Assembly: GCA_013397115.1 (NCBI GenBank) | Contig: VWZW01002467.1 | Location: 158,820 to 222,819 of the forward strand | Reading direction: 5' to 3' | Source: Edolisoma coerulescens | Lineage: Eukaryota > Chordata > Aves > Passeriformes > Campephagidae | DNA length: 64,000 nucleotides | Part shown: in pieces, positions 25,327 through 38,600 of the stretch | How the letters are laid out: each line of letters opens with the position of its first letter | Position numbering within the stretch: the first letter of the stretch is position 1 | Made by a program: the position numbers and the translations under genes | The notes under the pieces: model-generated | Databases searched by the model: none | What the model was told of the DNA's origin: nothing | What the model saw: only the letters and a program-made list of their open reading frames with translations

Positions 25327-25350
25327 CTTGGAGACCTTCAGCAGTTATAC
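23712..25350 (-). CDS. AKAP1: AKAP1 exon 2 (start codon, anchor, RII-binding helix)
   Basis: This is the large first coding exon. The acceptor follows a strong pyrimidine tract (AG at 25352-25351), 24 bases of 5' UTR follow, and the ATG is at 25326-25324. It encodes residues 1-538 plus one base. The N-terminus reads MALRFRNFVPYAIPGVLALL, the membrane anchor, as in human AKAP1. The RII helix is at 308-330. The last part (STVPYSNGILKEDG) matches the human exon end. The donor AAG|GTAAGG is at 23712/23711. The linker at residues 45-300 is acidic and low-complexity, and I could not place the human PP1-binding motif in it with confidence. Confidence 0.96.
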
Positions 25351-28300
25351 CTAGAAGGAGAAACAGAAATCAGGTTAAAATAGTCACAGGGAAGGTGACA
25401 GGAAGGCTGAAGTCCCATAAGTGCCTTGGGGTATTGCTATTAGCATGGTCAGGCTTGTTTTCCAGCTGCTCTAGAAATTCACATCTCTGCTCTGCCAGCA
25501 CGCCACAGAACAAGATCCTTACCCAGACTAGGGATATCTGGACATGTCTCATTGTTATACTCCATGATTTAACCCTACCTCACCTCTGCACCTAATTTCC
25601 CCTTGTTTACTCTGCCTCACACCTCTGCAGGTCAGTCCTGCCCCCAGGCCAGCCTCCAGCACGGCAGGTTCCTCCAGCACCGGGCTGGGCTCACAGCCCA
25701 GCTGGACGACAGCATTCCACGGCACAGGCTTGGCACATGGCAGGGCTCCCCAGCTCTCCCCTTGAAAGGCAGCACCCCATTCCCGAGGGTTCTGGAGTCT
25801 GACACACGCTTCCATAAAGCCTTAGGAACCCAGCTCTGAAGTTTGCTCTACATCGAAATCCACTACACTGACAGCTGCCACTCCCCTGACTCAAAAGCTG
25901 ACAGCTCTCCCTTTTCCTCTGCAAGGCCTGTGACCTCTTTCCCACCTGGACACCCAGTCGTGCTCCTTCACTGGCAACCCTCACCTGGGTCACACGAGGC
26001 AGGGCTGCCATGCCTTTCCTTTTCCTTAAGGGATATCTGCAACTGGAATGCAAAACTAAACTGTTACCACATCCCAAACAGCCTTGCTGCAAAGCACTTA
26101 CAGTTTATATTTTCACTGCACAGGAATTAAAGCAAAACACCACGTGTCTGAGGGTGCTTACACAGACAGGCTTTAATCCAAACAACCCTCAAGACTCTTG
26201 CCAGCAAGCAACAAAAATAAAGATTGTTTTCAGGAGATAGCAAAGCCTTAGAAATGGGAGCCACCCACTGGAAAAGAGCATTATCTGTCTCCTCTTTAGA
26301 AGTATAATATTTCTGAGACAAGAGAGGACAACCAAGGCAGTTGGCCCCACGCTCAGTGTGTCTCAACCAAAAAACCCCTTCTGTTATCAGGGCAAATGCC
26401 CCAACCACAGCTCCCAGTGCAACACTCCTTCAGGCCACAATCTCCACGAGGAGCTGATGACATCTAGCTGAGGGACAAAACCATGCCTCCCTCAGGCTCA
26501 AACCCAGTGTCAGAGCCTCAGATAATTTAGTATTCACTCCAGATTTCTCACCTCCTGCAGACACACTGTGTTCCACAGGAGCATCCACACAACTTCATCC
26601 ATGCTAGCTGAGACCCTGCCTTGCTTCCTGCAGGGCCCAGACACTGAGGCACACGAATGAACGAACGGCAAAGGCAGCGACTAGAAAATTGCTTGTTCAA
26701 TCCCAAATTAAAGGTCAGCTGCAGACATGATTTAAGGAGTTCAGTAATATCCCCAGTACATCACAAATAAGGCATTCATGTTGTTCCACACAGGAGACTT
26801 GCGTGTTCATCAGACATTTGTATCTGATTAAATAAACTAAATAACTAAGAAGTAACTAAATCCCAGTTACTTCCAGCTGTCTGTAGGCAGTCAGGGAGCA
26901 GAGCTCTCTGCTGAGGGTGAATCCTCTGTTAATGGCAACATCTGGGATCTTAAAAACCCAACAAACCTATGCAGCACTGTGGCTGTTGGGTGTTTGGAAG
27001 CTGGCAAACGGAAAGGGTGAAGGCTGTACATTCCCAAGACAAAAGGTTCCCCTTTATGCTGCCCAGCACAATGGCACATTGTGAGCTGCGAGTGCTCATC
27101 TGCTGCGTGCCCAAGTTGTTGTAATTAATGCAGAACTACCCCACAAGCTGTCTCTCAGGCGTACTACAAACCCAAATTAAAGTAGCTCACATAAGTCCAT
27201 TCCCAGCAAGCATTCCCAATTAAACAGACAGCCCTATTATTATCCGATTCCCTACTAAGTTGCACCAACTGTCCAAACAATAGTCCCACACAGCTCTGCA
27301 GCGCAGGGAGACAGTCGCAGGATGCCCCACAGAGGGACAAGCCTGTCCCAAAGTCTGGCAGACAAAACAGTTCTATGAGTCATTCTGAACATTATGATCA
27401 TTTAGGACAAAGATCTTCACTCCTCTGTGATACCTGGATGAGTGGGGACTACTGGATTAGCTGATGGCTCCTTGCAATGCTCATTTAATTACATGTTCTT
27501 AATTAGTTATTTTAGCCAGAGCTGCATCACTACCAGTGATCATGTTAAATGGGAATTCCACATCCTCCCATCAGACAGAGCAGCTGAAAGGCAGTGGCTC
27601 TGCACGAGATGCCAGCAGACATCCCGGAGTGCTGGGTTGGCTGGGGAACAGCTCAACACCAACAAACATCTCCTTACACAGACGTGGCAGGAGGGCTCTG
27701 GCAGCCCGATCTTGCTATGCTGGTCACAGCCTGGCTGCGTGTGATGCCTGAGGACAGCAGGTCGAACCTGCCCATCTCGAGGGCTGGGACACTGCTCCTC
27801 CTCCACGCCCTCCCCGGGAGGACCCCCAAAGCCCACAGCCACTTCCCAACCTGTCCCAGAACAACCAAGCCATCTCCCCGCTGCCGATGTGACAGCCAGC
27901 TCGGGGCTGCAGCGGCAACGGGATCATTTTAACACGTGGGGGGAAGAAAGCCTGGGATTTTCCTGCCAGCAGCAGGACAGAAAATGGCAACTTGTCAAAT
28001 CACATGCCCTCAAGCACTGCCAAGTGGGAGAGAGCCCGGCCCAGCAGGCCCTGCGCTCTCTGGGCAGGAGGAGCCAGCTGGGAAGCGCAGCAGCTCCAGA
28101 GGCTCTGGACAGGAGAGGAGCAGCCTGTAGGAGCCAGAGCCCACAGAAAACGCTGGATCTCCGGCACCATTCCCAAGAGGCAGGGCCCCTTCAGTCCTGC
28201 ACCAAAAATAGTGCGGAGCTCACGCACTGTATGCGCTCACTCCAGCACCAGCCACTTCCACTTCCCTCTGGCACGCCGGGAATCCGGCCTAAATGTCACA

Positions 28301-31300
28301 CCTTGTACCAGGGGGCTGGAGAGCTGCAGCTAGGGCAGGGGACTTCTCCAACCTCTTAAATAATTCCCACAGCACGTCAGGATGGGATTAAGACACCAAG
28401 GGGAGAGTAGGGGTCAGTCAGCTCTCCAAGTCTGTGTCCTGACTTGATTGATAGAAAACTGCTGGTAAAGAGCAGGGAGATGAAGACAAGAAAGAATGCA
28501 CACATTACCTACCTGAGAAAAAAAGCCAAGGGCAGCCAACTTACTCTATTCGTCTGCATTAAGGTCCCAGAGCAGTTCTAAGCCACCTTGTTTCCTGGCC
28601 AGGACACAGAGCCCTCAGCACTCCCAGCCTTATAAGGTCAGAAATGTTTGCAGCACGAGGTTCCCGGGGACGCCAGATAATTCATTCTCCAGGTCCAAGA
28701 GGAGTTCAGCAAGCACTTGCTCAGAATTTCAGGGTTTTCTACACACAAGGAGGTCTGTTCTGAGGGCGAGCTGCTTCGAGTCTCCACCAGGAGAGAGGCC
28801 AGGATGACTCCCAAGTGACTGAGCCCCCATGCTCTGCAGGGACGTACCCTCAGCTGGTCCCGGCTCCTCTGCTTCCCTCTGCCCCTGCACTTGAGAGGTT
28901 TCCAAACCCTGAAAGCTGTGGAAATCAAGGCTGGAATTAAAGCCCGTCCTAAAGGATCACAGAGCAAATTGGAACTGCAGCTTCAACAGCAAGGCCAGGA
29001 TGCCTCCTGACAAACCCTGTAGTTAGTGAAGCAGCACTCGGGAAATAAATACTATCTGGGTGAAAGAGAACTGGACAGGCTGGCACGGTTCAAACTAAAT
29101 GGGACCACGTGGGCTCTTAAAATTTTCCATGCTAAAAATAACTGGTAGCACATGCTCTGCCTTATAGGAGGCATAAGAACAGGAGTTAACAAAAACCTAA
29201 GGAACTGGAGGCCCTACTGTTAAGATCAAAATAAGAAAAATTGCTGCACTGAAACAGACGTAAGGACTTACATAACCCACCCTTGGCATGAGGCTTATTT
29301 TCATCGAAAGCTGAATTGGCACATGGCACTGCATTATCTAACTGCAGCTTCTTTGTGCTTCATACAAGATGAAGGAGGCAGAACATCCCCAACAGAGGGA
29401 CCTCCTGCCAGGTCCTGCTGCAGCACATGGTTCCAGCTGTTCCAGCTGCAGAGCACAGGGGGTTTTCTCCCATGCAGGTCAGCAGCATCCCCGGGGCTGA
29501 GCTTACAGGAGGGAGCTGTGAAGCCACAGCAGCCTGCCAGCCCTTGCATCACACACTCTGGATCACCAGGGTGTCACTCGGCCACCAGACTCCACGGCCT
29601 CCCCTGTCCTCTCCCCGGCCAGCCTGGAGTAGCCCCATCAAACCCAACACCACCCAGAGCCAGGAGCTCAGACAGTGTGACTCAGGAGCTGCAAACACCC
29701 AGAGACAGGTAGGAGCCAGGCCAGCAAGATCTCAAACTGGGTGGCACTCACTTTAAAAAGAAGCCAACAGGGAAGTCTCTCTGTACTTAACTAATTAAAG
29801 GCAAGTGCTCTGCAGCAATTTCTGCTTCAAACAGCAGCACTGAAAGACCAGAACAGCAAGAGATACCCCTTAAGCAACACCACCTTTTCACAGCCCAATG
29901 AACACGGGCTACGAGCCCAAGGCTCCTCTGCGAAGGAAAACTACCGGTGAAGCCACTCCACAAATTTAGAATATTTAAGAACCAGCAGTCTCCTATTTGC
30001 AAAAGGATAAATTGTGACTTAAATAAAAGGCTGAAAAAGCTGGTTGATGTAGAGCTAAACTAGTGCTCTGGAACAAGAAACACCACCAACACCAGGCTGT
30101 CTTTTATCTCCGAGATAAAAACTGCTTTCAGTGTAATCAGCATCAGTGCTGTTCCTACAAGAGCTCAGTCCCCCCTCGCAGCTGGAGCTGCCACACTGAT
30201 TGTTGGTTCTGTGTGTTTTCTCCCACTCAGCAGCCCAACCCTGGCCCAGCACAGCTCCTGCAGCAGCCTTTGGACCAACGCAGGACTCAGAACAGTTCCT
30301 ATTTATTTCCACACTCAGAGCTTTACAATAAAAGCATCAGCTTAGCCAACCTGTAGAGCTTTTTTTAACAGATGTTTTGGAAATCCTGAAGAAGCTCACA
30401 GGGACACAAACACTGACCCCCAGCAACCCTCAGCACTGCTCTCATGGACTCAGGCAGGACCCCGAGTGCTCCTGCTCTGCAGTAATGAACAGTTTGTAAT
30501 TAACATTAACCCTATCAGGTTATCAAGGTCCATACTGCACTTTATATCTTATTACCTCCCTGCTCCAGTTATTTCATTATTTATAGTTTCCTTACCCACA
30601 TTATTGTCTCCCTGTGAATCCTCTACTGCAGAGGGAGGCAAGAGAGCTTTTACCCCACTTTCCCAGAAAAGTCTTTCAGATACTTCAGCAAACTTCAAAA
30701 ACTGCTTTTGCACCACTTTACCAGTACCCCCACAGTACAGGCAAAGCAGCTGTTATTACCTTTATAACCTATCAACACATTACAAGAATCTGGATTTGGG
30801 AAAAGTTTTATCATCTTTCATTCTTTCTGCATTTTCACTCAGGCTGGAGAACAGAATAAATTATTTCCCAGAATTTCAGAAAAAATACATCCAATACTTA
30901 GCATTTTGTGTTTGCTTCTACACAAGGAAGCCAATGCAGCCCTTGCTATGGGCTACGCAGTGTAGTGACCACTACATGTACAGTTTATAAATGAAAATTT
31001 AAAATCAGCCACCTGAGTCAGATGCCTGGCATCTTTATCAATTTCCACAGAGACTAAACTAGCCAAATGCTTCCAATATACTCTGCACAGGAGACAAAAA
31101 ACAGGCTTGAATTTTCAAGGAGACAGAGCAGGGAGGTTTACATCAAACACACTGATAGGGCTGCAAGAGCCAGGAGCAGCAAAGACCAAACAGGTCCCCA
31201 GCTCTGCTCACAGGATGTTTGCTGGGCACAGCCACGAGACCTTGACCAACAGCTTCCCAAAACAAGAGCGGGACTAGGCTCAGGCAGAAAAGCAAAAAGC

Positions 31301-34300
31301 AGTGGAGTCCTTTGTGCCCAAGGCTCGGCTTGGGGAGAAGTGGCAGAAGCACCCAGAGAGGGAGGACAGCAAACAGCAGTGAGGAGGGTGCCCTGTACTC
31401 ACCTGCGCTGGGAGGGAACAGCAAAGGCTCGCTGAGAGCCACTCAGGGTGAAGGAGCAGGAAGACACTTGTGTGCATGAACAAGGGCTACAAGGAGTGGC
31501 ACAGCACACTCCAGCCTGACCAGAGAGATCACCTCGCTGTGATCCACACCACCCCAGCACCCCCAAGCCTTGCGGGGCAGCTCTCGCACACAACAGCCTC
31601 CCCCAGAACACAGGCTGCTCTTCTCCTCAGCTCTTCTTAAAAGGCAAAGCCAGGACACAGATCAAGGGACCTTCCTACAGCCACATGGAGCTGGGGGAAA
31701 CAAGGAATGGAAGACAGGTATTCCATCTGGAGAGATGGGCGCCCACCCTCAACTTGAAATACTTAAGGGATATGCTAATTTTTCCTGCACGACTGAACAC
31801 TAAAGAATTCTTCCTAACCCTGCATTTCAACAAGAAGACGAATACAAGTCCAAGTTCATAACAAAAGAGGCTCCTCTTTAAGGAACGGGAAAGCACAGGG
31901 TCACAGCCCTGAGATGTATGGGGATATACACTGCGATCCTTGTCCCAGACAAAATTCCCAGTTCCCAGGTTCATCCCCATGCAAAGCTAAGGCCCCTGAT
32001 ACCAGAGGCACATGAAAATCATGAACTTTTGCCAGGAACTGCTGCTATTTATACCCAGAGTCAAAACCAGCCACAGCACATGGCAAGTTTCTCATCCTCA
32101 GTGCCAGGTGGCAGCAGAGGTCAAAGGCAACCCCGACCAGGACAGGTCTGCAGCAGTGATTTGTTTGCTCAGAATGATTTTAAATGATCTTTTATGAAAT
32201 ATTCATCTCTGCTAGCAGTAATGTACAGGACCCAAAAATCCAGTCAGCTTCCAGCTGACAAAATGCAGGAGCAGCAAAGTTGACCAGAATCCACGTGGTG
32301 GACAATAAAAAAAACGTACAGTGAATCAGCTGAAGACAGAACATTTGAAAAAGCAATTTGGGACATGCAAATATCTCCCCTTCTAGCAATCCCCATGAGA
32401 AACAAATGCAACAGTTTCAATTTCCAGGAAATATTAAACACCTGCTGAATAAAGTAGCTTTTTCTGAATATCTGAGCATGGCTGCCTGAAGTTAATCATC
32501 ACTTCATGAAGTCTAACCAGCCATTTGCATTAAGAGCTCCACAGAAGCACTGCAGCTAGAAATCAGGATTTTAAAAAGGCTAATCATTAGATCTGAAACA
32601 TGAAACACTTATAAGTAATTAATGCTGCAATCAATGCTTTTTATTAGTTCTAGATGTTGCTAGGGGCAACTGGGATACCAGCCCTGATCCTATTACAGAC
32701 TCCCTGGACACTAGAAATACCTGAAATTACTTTTTCACATCAGTTAAGTGCACATGAAGGATGAGAGGCACAGATAAGTGGGCTATGTTGCTTTAAAAGC
32801 ATTATGCTCTTCAGATAACTGCTCCTGCAGAAGTGCACTTGCTCTCCAATCCCCCTGCAGCCAGCCTGCAATATTTTCAAAGTGAAGAGAGAGTCTCAGC
32901 CATCACAAACCAAACTGCTGCTGGCTCTGAGAGCTTTGGCTGCACTCCTGCTGCAAACTCCTGTCACAGTTAACTCCATAGGGAATCTGCACCTCTGGGA
33001 ACAGAGAAACAGTGGCGGATCCGAGCTGCAGGTCCTGTCACCTCACACCCTGGGCAGCGAGGGAATTCCCATTACGCCACTTCAGGCATTGTGAAGTGCC
33101 TAGGTTAAAGCCAAGGCTTTCTAGGCAGTTCATAATTTTCAGTTTTAGTATCTCAAAGCATCTCCAGAGTTCTCTCCTAAGGAGTCTGGTTCCTAGGATG
33201 GATTTCTAAACCCAGGGGAATAAGGACAGCACTCCCGAGTAAGAAATAGCTACTAACACACATAACTGGGTTCCTGCAGGGCCATGCACACCGACCCTCC
33301 AGCCCCAACACATCATCAGTTTCATGTCTGAGAGCAAACAGCCTGGTGTAGAAGACACTGCTACAACTGTGGTGAGAGACTGACCTGCATAAACCCCATG
33401 AGAGCTTTAAAAAGCCCTTCAAGAGCTCAATGAAACACTGAAGCTGAGGGACTGTCAGGTGAGCAAGACCAGGACAGCACACGACGCACAAATGGATTCC
33501 AGTCCACTTCAAGCACTGCTCAAGCTCAACAGGCTTCTCCCCCCTTTTCACTTACTCGAGAGTTGTCATTTCCTCCAGTGCATTTGCACTTTGCAGCACG
33601 TGCAAGCACACCAGGGAACTGAGAACGAGATGCACACAGCGAAGCTGCGCTGCCCTTTTGCAGAGTCACAGCTCCATGGGCATCACTAGAAGACAGGTAC
33701 AGGAGGTCAGCAGGTGCCTGGACAATCCTTCACCCCTTACGCAAGCAGCTCATTAAAGAATGAGGAGGTTAAATAACTTGGACCGGGTCACACGGTGATC
33801 CCAGCAGAGGAGCAAGCTCTGTTGGGCTGCTCTGTCAGCTCCCGAGGAGAGGTCGGGTCCCGGGGAGCCGCGCTGCACTCCCGCACCCCCGCGCTCCTGC
33901 CCGGCCGCCCCGCTCGCACGGGGGCTGCGCTCCGTGGATCATTCACAGCCGCAAAGCCACACCAGCGCTGCACCTTCCCCAGCAACCGGCCACTTCCTCC
34001 CACCTGAGACAAAGTCCACAGGGCCCGATAACGCTCGGCAGGTGCAGCGCAACCCTGGCAACACAGAAAGGCCCGATTTCTGCCAGGCAACAGCCCCCGA
34101 CTTTTCCCCAGCAGATGGGCTGCGGCTAAATGCAGCTTTTGGTGGTGTTTCCTGCTGTTATGGATAACATCCGTGAAGAGGATGCCCTTGCTGAGATGCC
34201 TGTCCATTCTGCGATCCCTGGCTCATGGAATTACTGGACTGCGATAAAGAACTCGGCTAGGCACAGATCAAGTTGCCCATTTCTGGAACAGAAGTAACTT

Positions 34301-34728
34301 AGGTCTCCTTTACTTCAATCAGAGGGAAGAAGAAAAAGAGCAAACAAGGATTCTCCCAGGAAAGCAAGGCTACCAAAACATCGCTTCCTCAGTAGCAATC
34401 TAATTTAATTCCTTTGCTCCCGCCTGTATTCTAGGCTGGCTTACAAACAAAAGGAGTCACTGCAGCACATTAAAAGTTTTGCTAATAACAGTTTTTACGG
34501 CCATTACCATAACACAGGCAAGGCTTGCCGGACCAGACACACAGCAGACAGCACAAGGTGCCTTAATCTTCACTGCCGAGTCTGCGCCGCCCGTGCCATC
34601 TCCCGCCCTCACGTCAGGCAGCCACGGCCGCAGCGCTCCCCTCAGAACGGGCGAACCGGCCCGGCCGCTGCCGGCCGGGAAACCGCGAGCAGAACACGCA
34701 GCTGCACGCAGGGCTCAGGGCCGCTCAC
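25351..34728 (-). other. AKAP1 intron 1 (5' noncoding region)
   Basis: About 9.4 kb separates the exon 2 acceptor from a minus-strand donor G|GTGAGC at 34728-34727. It holds no protein-coding exon that I recognise, on either strand. Several donor-like sites on the minus strand, the best being CAG|GTGAGTAC at 31403/31402, could belong to alternative 5' noncoding exons. A small CpG-rich patch lies at 33840-33940. Confidence 0.6.
31403..31500 (-). other. Possible alternative AKAP1 5' exon (donor only)
   Basis: On the minus strand the bases CAG|GTGAGTAC form a near-perfect donor with its cut at 31403/31402, inside AKAP1 intron 1. The other end of the putative exon cannot be set. The span given is only illustrative. 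Confidence 0.2.
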
Positions 34729-35200
34729 CNNNNNNNNNNNNNNNNNNNNNNNNNNNNNNNNNNNNNNNNNNNNNNNNNNNNNNNNNNNNNNNNNNNNNNN
34801 NNNNNNNNNNNNNNNNNNNNNNNNNNNNNNNNNNNNNNNNNNNNNNNNNNNNNNNNNNNNNNNNNNNNNNNNNNNNNNNNNNNNNNNNNNNNNNNNNNNN
34901 NNNNNNNNNNNNNNNNNNNNNNNNNNNNNNNNNNNNNNNNNNNNNNNNNNNNNNNNNNNNNNNNNNNNNNNNNNNNNNNCCCCTCCCCTCCTCCTTCTCT
35001 CCCTCGGGACGGGCGCAGACGGGCCCCGTGGGGCCGCCGAGGCCCAGCCCGGCCCCCTCCCGCCGTGTCCCATCCCGGGCCTCTCCCGGCCGCTGCACTG
35101 ATGTGGATTTGTTTCCCACAGCCCCGCTCCCTGCCCGGCCCCGGGGCCTCTGCCGGGTGCCCCGGTCGGGCCTTGGGCACCTTCACAACGCGGTGGGAAT
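34560..35200. promoter_or_regulatory. AKAP1: CpG island: AKAP1 promoter and first noncoding exon, interrupted by gap
   Basis: The sequence on both sides of a run of N is very GC-rich with dense CpG (for example 34620-34690 and 34980-35100). At its left edge, on the minus strand, the last sequenced bases before the N run form the donor G|GTGAGC (GT at 34728-34727). The final base of a first exon is therefore 34729 and the rest lies in the gap. CpG islands are standard promoters for broadly expressed genes such as AKAP1. Transcription in the plus direction, away from AKAP1, is possible but unsupported. Confidence 0.75.
34730..34979. other. Assembly gap (250 N)
   Basis: A run of 250 undetermined bases inside a CpG island. 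The real size is unknown. Open frames that cross it are artefacts. Confidence 0.99.
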
Positions 35201-38200
35201 GGCTCCTGTCACTGCTGCTCAAAGCTGCTGCAGCAGCCCGGCCCCGGAGCCAGAGCACCTCACTGCCTGCTAACACAGCCAGACACGCGAGCAGTGAATC
35301 GGAGCTTTAGACAGAATTTTACACAAACGTTTGGCTGGGGGTGGCACATTAGTGAGCAAATATTAGCCAGAAGCTACAGCAATGGATTGGAACTGCAAGG
35401 CTGAGACAGATTGAGAAATACAACTCTGTGTTCAGGCAAGGTTATTGCTCGGCTGCAGCAGCACCAAGTTGGAATTAATAAAGACTTTTCATGTTGTTGT
35501 GTAATACTTGTGACATTTGCCCCCAGGGCTTTTGGCATCCTTACAGAAGATCCAGTGTGTAAATGATTTCTGTGTCCCAAGGAACCTCTGAGGTTTTGGG
35601 GGATACACAGTAGAGAAGCACGGCTGGTCAGCGCTGGCATTGCCACGCTCTGTGGGCTGTGTGACAGCAGATTCCAGGAGAGCTCTGGGCAAGGCACTTG
35701 GAGGAGTCTCTGGGAAATCGTTGACGCTGTCCTAAGGAGGTTGGGAATTTCCAGAGGAGGCTGGTGAGAGAGGGAAGGGCCCCAGGGTGTGGCAGGAGCA
35801 GCCCAAGCAGCAGCCAGGTCTTGGGAAGAGTCTGCGCTGACCCTTGCGGGGCATCACTGGGAATTCTGTGTTACCGTGACACCCGGAGGGGTTCGGCCTC
35901 CGCCCTGGGTCTGTGTGGGAAGAGTTGTTTGGGAGTGGTGTGTCCTTTCTCCAAATAATCCAGCGGGGTTGCGTGGAAGCACACGGAGTGGCAGGAGCCA
36001 GGTGTTTGCTGTGGGTGCTGCTCCTTCCCGTGCAGCCGGGCAGCTCCGAGGGCGCAGGATGCTGCGTCAGGGCTTCTGAGGAGACTGCTCTGCGTTTGTC
36101 ACTGGACCTGTCTTTGTGGGGACGGGTGGCTCTGGATTTCCCAGTGGAACAACTTCAGCTGCTTTTTGCTATCTTTTGGAACTTCAGCAGCAAAGTCAGA
36201 GGGAAGCAGTAGGCCAGGGAGAGGTGGTTCATGCTTTGGGGCAGGAACTGGGTAGAGTGAGTTATAAACCAGAGCAGCTCCCGGGGGTATCCAGCGGCGG
36301 CCGCAGCAGTGCAGGAAAGCACTTCGAGCCTCCCTCCAGCTTGAAAGCCTGAGCTTCGTGTTCGTCTGGCAGTCACGGATTACCCCGTCAGCCTCCTCCC
36401 TTTGCAGCACCCAGGGCTCACCCTGCAGAGTCGCTGCCGTTCCCAGAGCTCTGCCCCAGCTAGGGCCGCACACACCTTCGCTGCAGGCGCGGGGGAGCCC
36501 AGGCTGCGCTGACCAGCCTGGCTGAGGTCAAACCTGCCCGTTGCTTATTGACACGTGGCTGCAGCAGGCAGTTGGTACGTGAGAGTGTAAATGAGTAACT
36601 TGGAGAAATCACAGTCCTGTATAAGCGGGATTGCCTTTCCTAAATCACTGATTTGTGTTAAGTATTTTTCTGTGAAAAGTTCCTGATTTGCCTCACATCT
36701 TTTTGGTTAGAGCAGTTGGGAATTAATACTAAATACCCACTTAAAAACTACAAATTGTGCCACACGTAAAGCGGAAAAATCCATCGGTGTTGAGACTTTG
36801 CCCTTTTGATGTCACTAATCTGAGGATCTCAGAAGTTTGTCCGTTAAGAATTCCCGACAGCCACCCTTGGCTGTTACTGTTGGGCAATTCCAGCGTTTAC
36901 AGTGCCTGGTGGTCAAACATGCAGGGATTTGTCAAGGTCACAGCCACAGCCTGTGTCAGACACGCATGGGGACCAGAACTGCTGAAGCCTCTTGTGGACC
37001 CGGCCGTTTCATTGCCCCGTGTCCTCACGGCCCGAGGAGGAGGAGGAGGAGGAGGGCTGGATGAGCAGCTCCTCAGCGTGTGCGCTGTGTCTTGCTGCAC
37101 AGCCAGCTCTCCTGGGCAGGCCTTGCTCTCCCAGTACCTAACTGGGGGTGGAAGCAGCAGAACAGATATTTCCAGTTTGTCTGAAGGACAGTATGCTATG
37201 AGAAAAAAAAATACAATTTAATAGTTCAGGGGGATTTTCTTGAGCATATAGTTACTCCTGGCTATTTATAGCACTGTCATTTAAATATCCCAAAAGATCC
37301 CGTCGTCAGGTTTTTTCACGATTCCTTTGAAGAACAAACCCATACTTGTTTGAACAAGTCACATCATGGGAGTTTTCTACGCTCTCCGCCCACAGAAGCC
37401 TGGGAGTGATTTTCATTTGAGAGCTTGTTAAAGCAGAGGAGCAGCCAACTGAGGAGCCCCTGTTGCAAGGCACAAAGGACTCACACCTGAAAATCCTAAC
37501 TCCAGTAGAGGGGAAGGCATTTCACTGCTCTGAGAGGGACCCAGCACTGCACAGCTGCAGGAGGGTGGCTCTGGCCGTAAGTTCTGGGACACAGGGGACT
37601 GATCCACCACGTTAGAGCTGAGTTCAGGGGTTCTGTCCCCTGTCCTTAGAGTGGCCCAAGGGGAGGACGGACACATAAAACACTTTTGATAATGGCTTAA
37701 GTGACCAAGCAGAATCCAATCCTATGACAGGACCTAAGGGAACAGATATCACCCATCTCACATGGGACAGTGCTGGGGCACCTTCACCAATGGCTCTGAG
37801 CCATCCTGGGGTCAGCCATGAACACCTTTCTTTCTTTTCCTCCTGGTGCAGTTTTTAGCCCCATAACAGAATTCATTCCCCAAGATCAAGTAAGTTCTGC
37901 ATTTTTACTTTATTATTTTCCTTCATAAAATATTTCAGCATCATCAGCTGGGCAGGGTTTTTGAAGCTATTTCCTTAGACAGCATTGCCTGCTCCAATGG
38001 TGCAATTTTCCCCTAAATACAGTTTTTCCAACTGCATACATAACTAAAATAAAACTCTCCTTTCATTCCCTCCCTGTGGCTACAGTGTATTTGTGATCTC
38101 AAGTAGCAGGGAGGCTTGACTGTCCAAAAGAGGAACTTTAGGAATGTTTTTGGCAGCAGTGATCGAGCAGGTGCTGCTCAGGAGCTGGCTCCCACTCCAG

Positions 38201-38600
38201 GTCCAACTCAGAACTAAGGAACATTTCTTCTAAAGTGAAGAAAATGAAATTTAACAGTTCACACACTGCTGCTCTTCCACTCATGCAGCCCCAGCTGGCA
38301 CCAGGAGCACGACAGGAATCACCTGTCCAGGTGTCTGCAGCTCTGTCTGTTCACCGTGCAGGAACAATAAGATGTCTCAGAAGAAGTCAATGCAGTCACA
38401 CTTTAATGTGTCTTTACATCCTTTTACGATTCACAAAGCCAGAATAGAAGTACTTATACATTTTTAATGGGAAAGTAATGTATCCCCCTAAAAGAAAAAT
38501 AGATGTGATTAATCATTTGTCAGAGAAGTTGCCTGACAGCTGAAACCTCAAGCTTCTAGGCTAAAAAAGCTCAAATAGACAAATTATACTGAATTGTTCT
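35200..38600. other. Intergenic sequence between AKAP1 promoter and NF1 3' end
   Basis: No coding exon, RNA gene or recognised transposon. A (GAG)n run lies at 37034-37056. Open frames are short and overlap on both strands. It may hold promoter-proximal elements for AKAP1. Confidence 0.5.
37034..37056. repeat. Trinucleotide repeat (GAG)n
   Basis: About seven tandem GAG/GGA triplets on the plus strand, seen directly. They cause a glycine or proline run in chance open frames. Confidence 0.9.

Noticed and set aside
34479..35273. Long frames across 34.5-35.3 kb on both strands
   Set aside because: They exist only because the 250 N are read as open codons.
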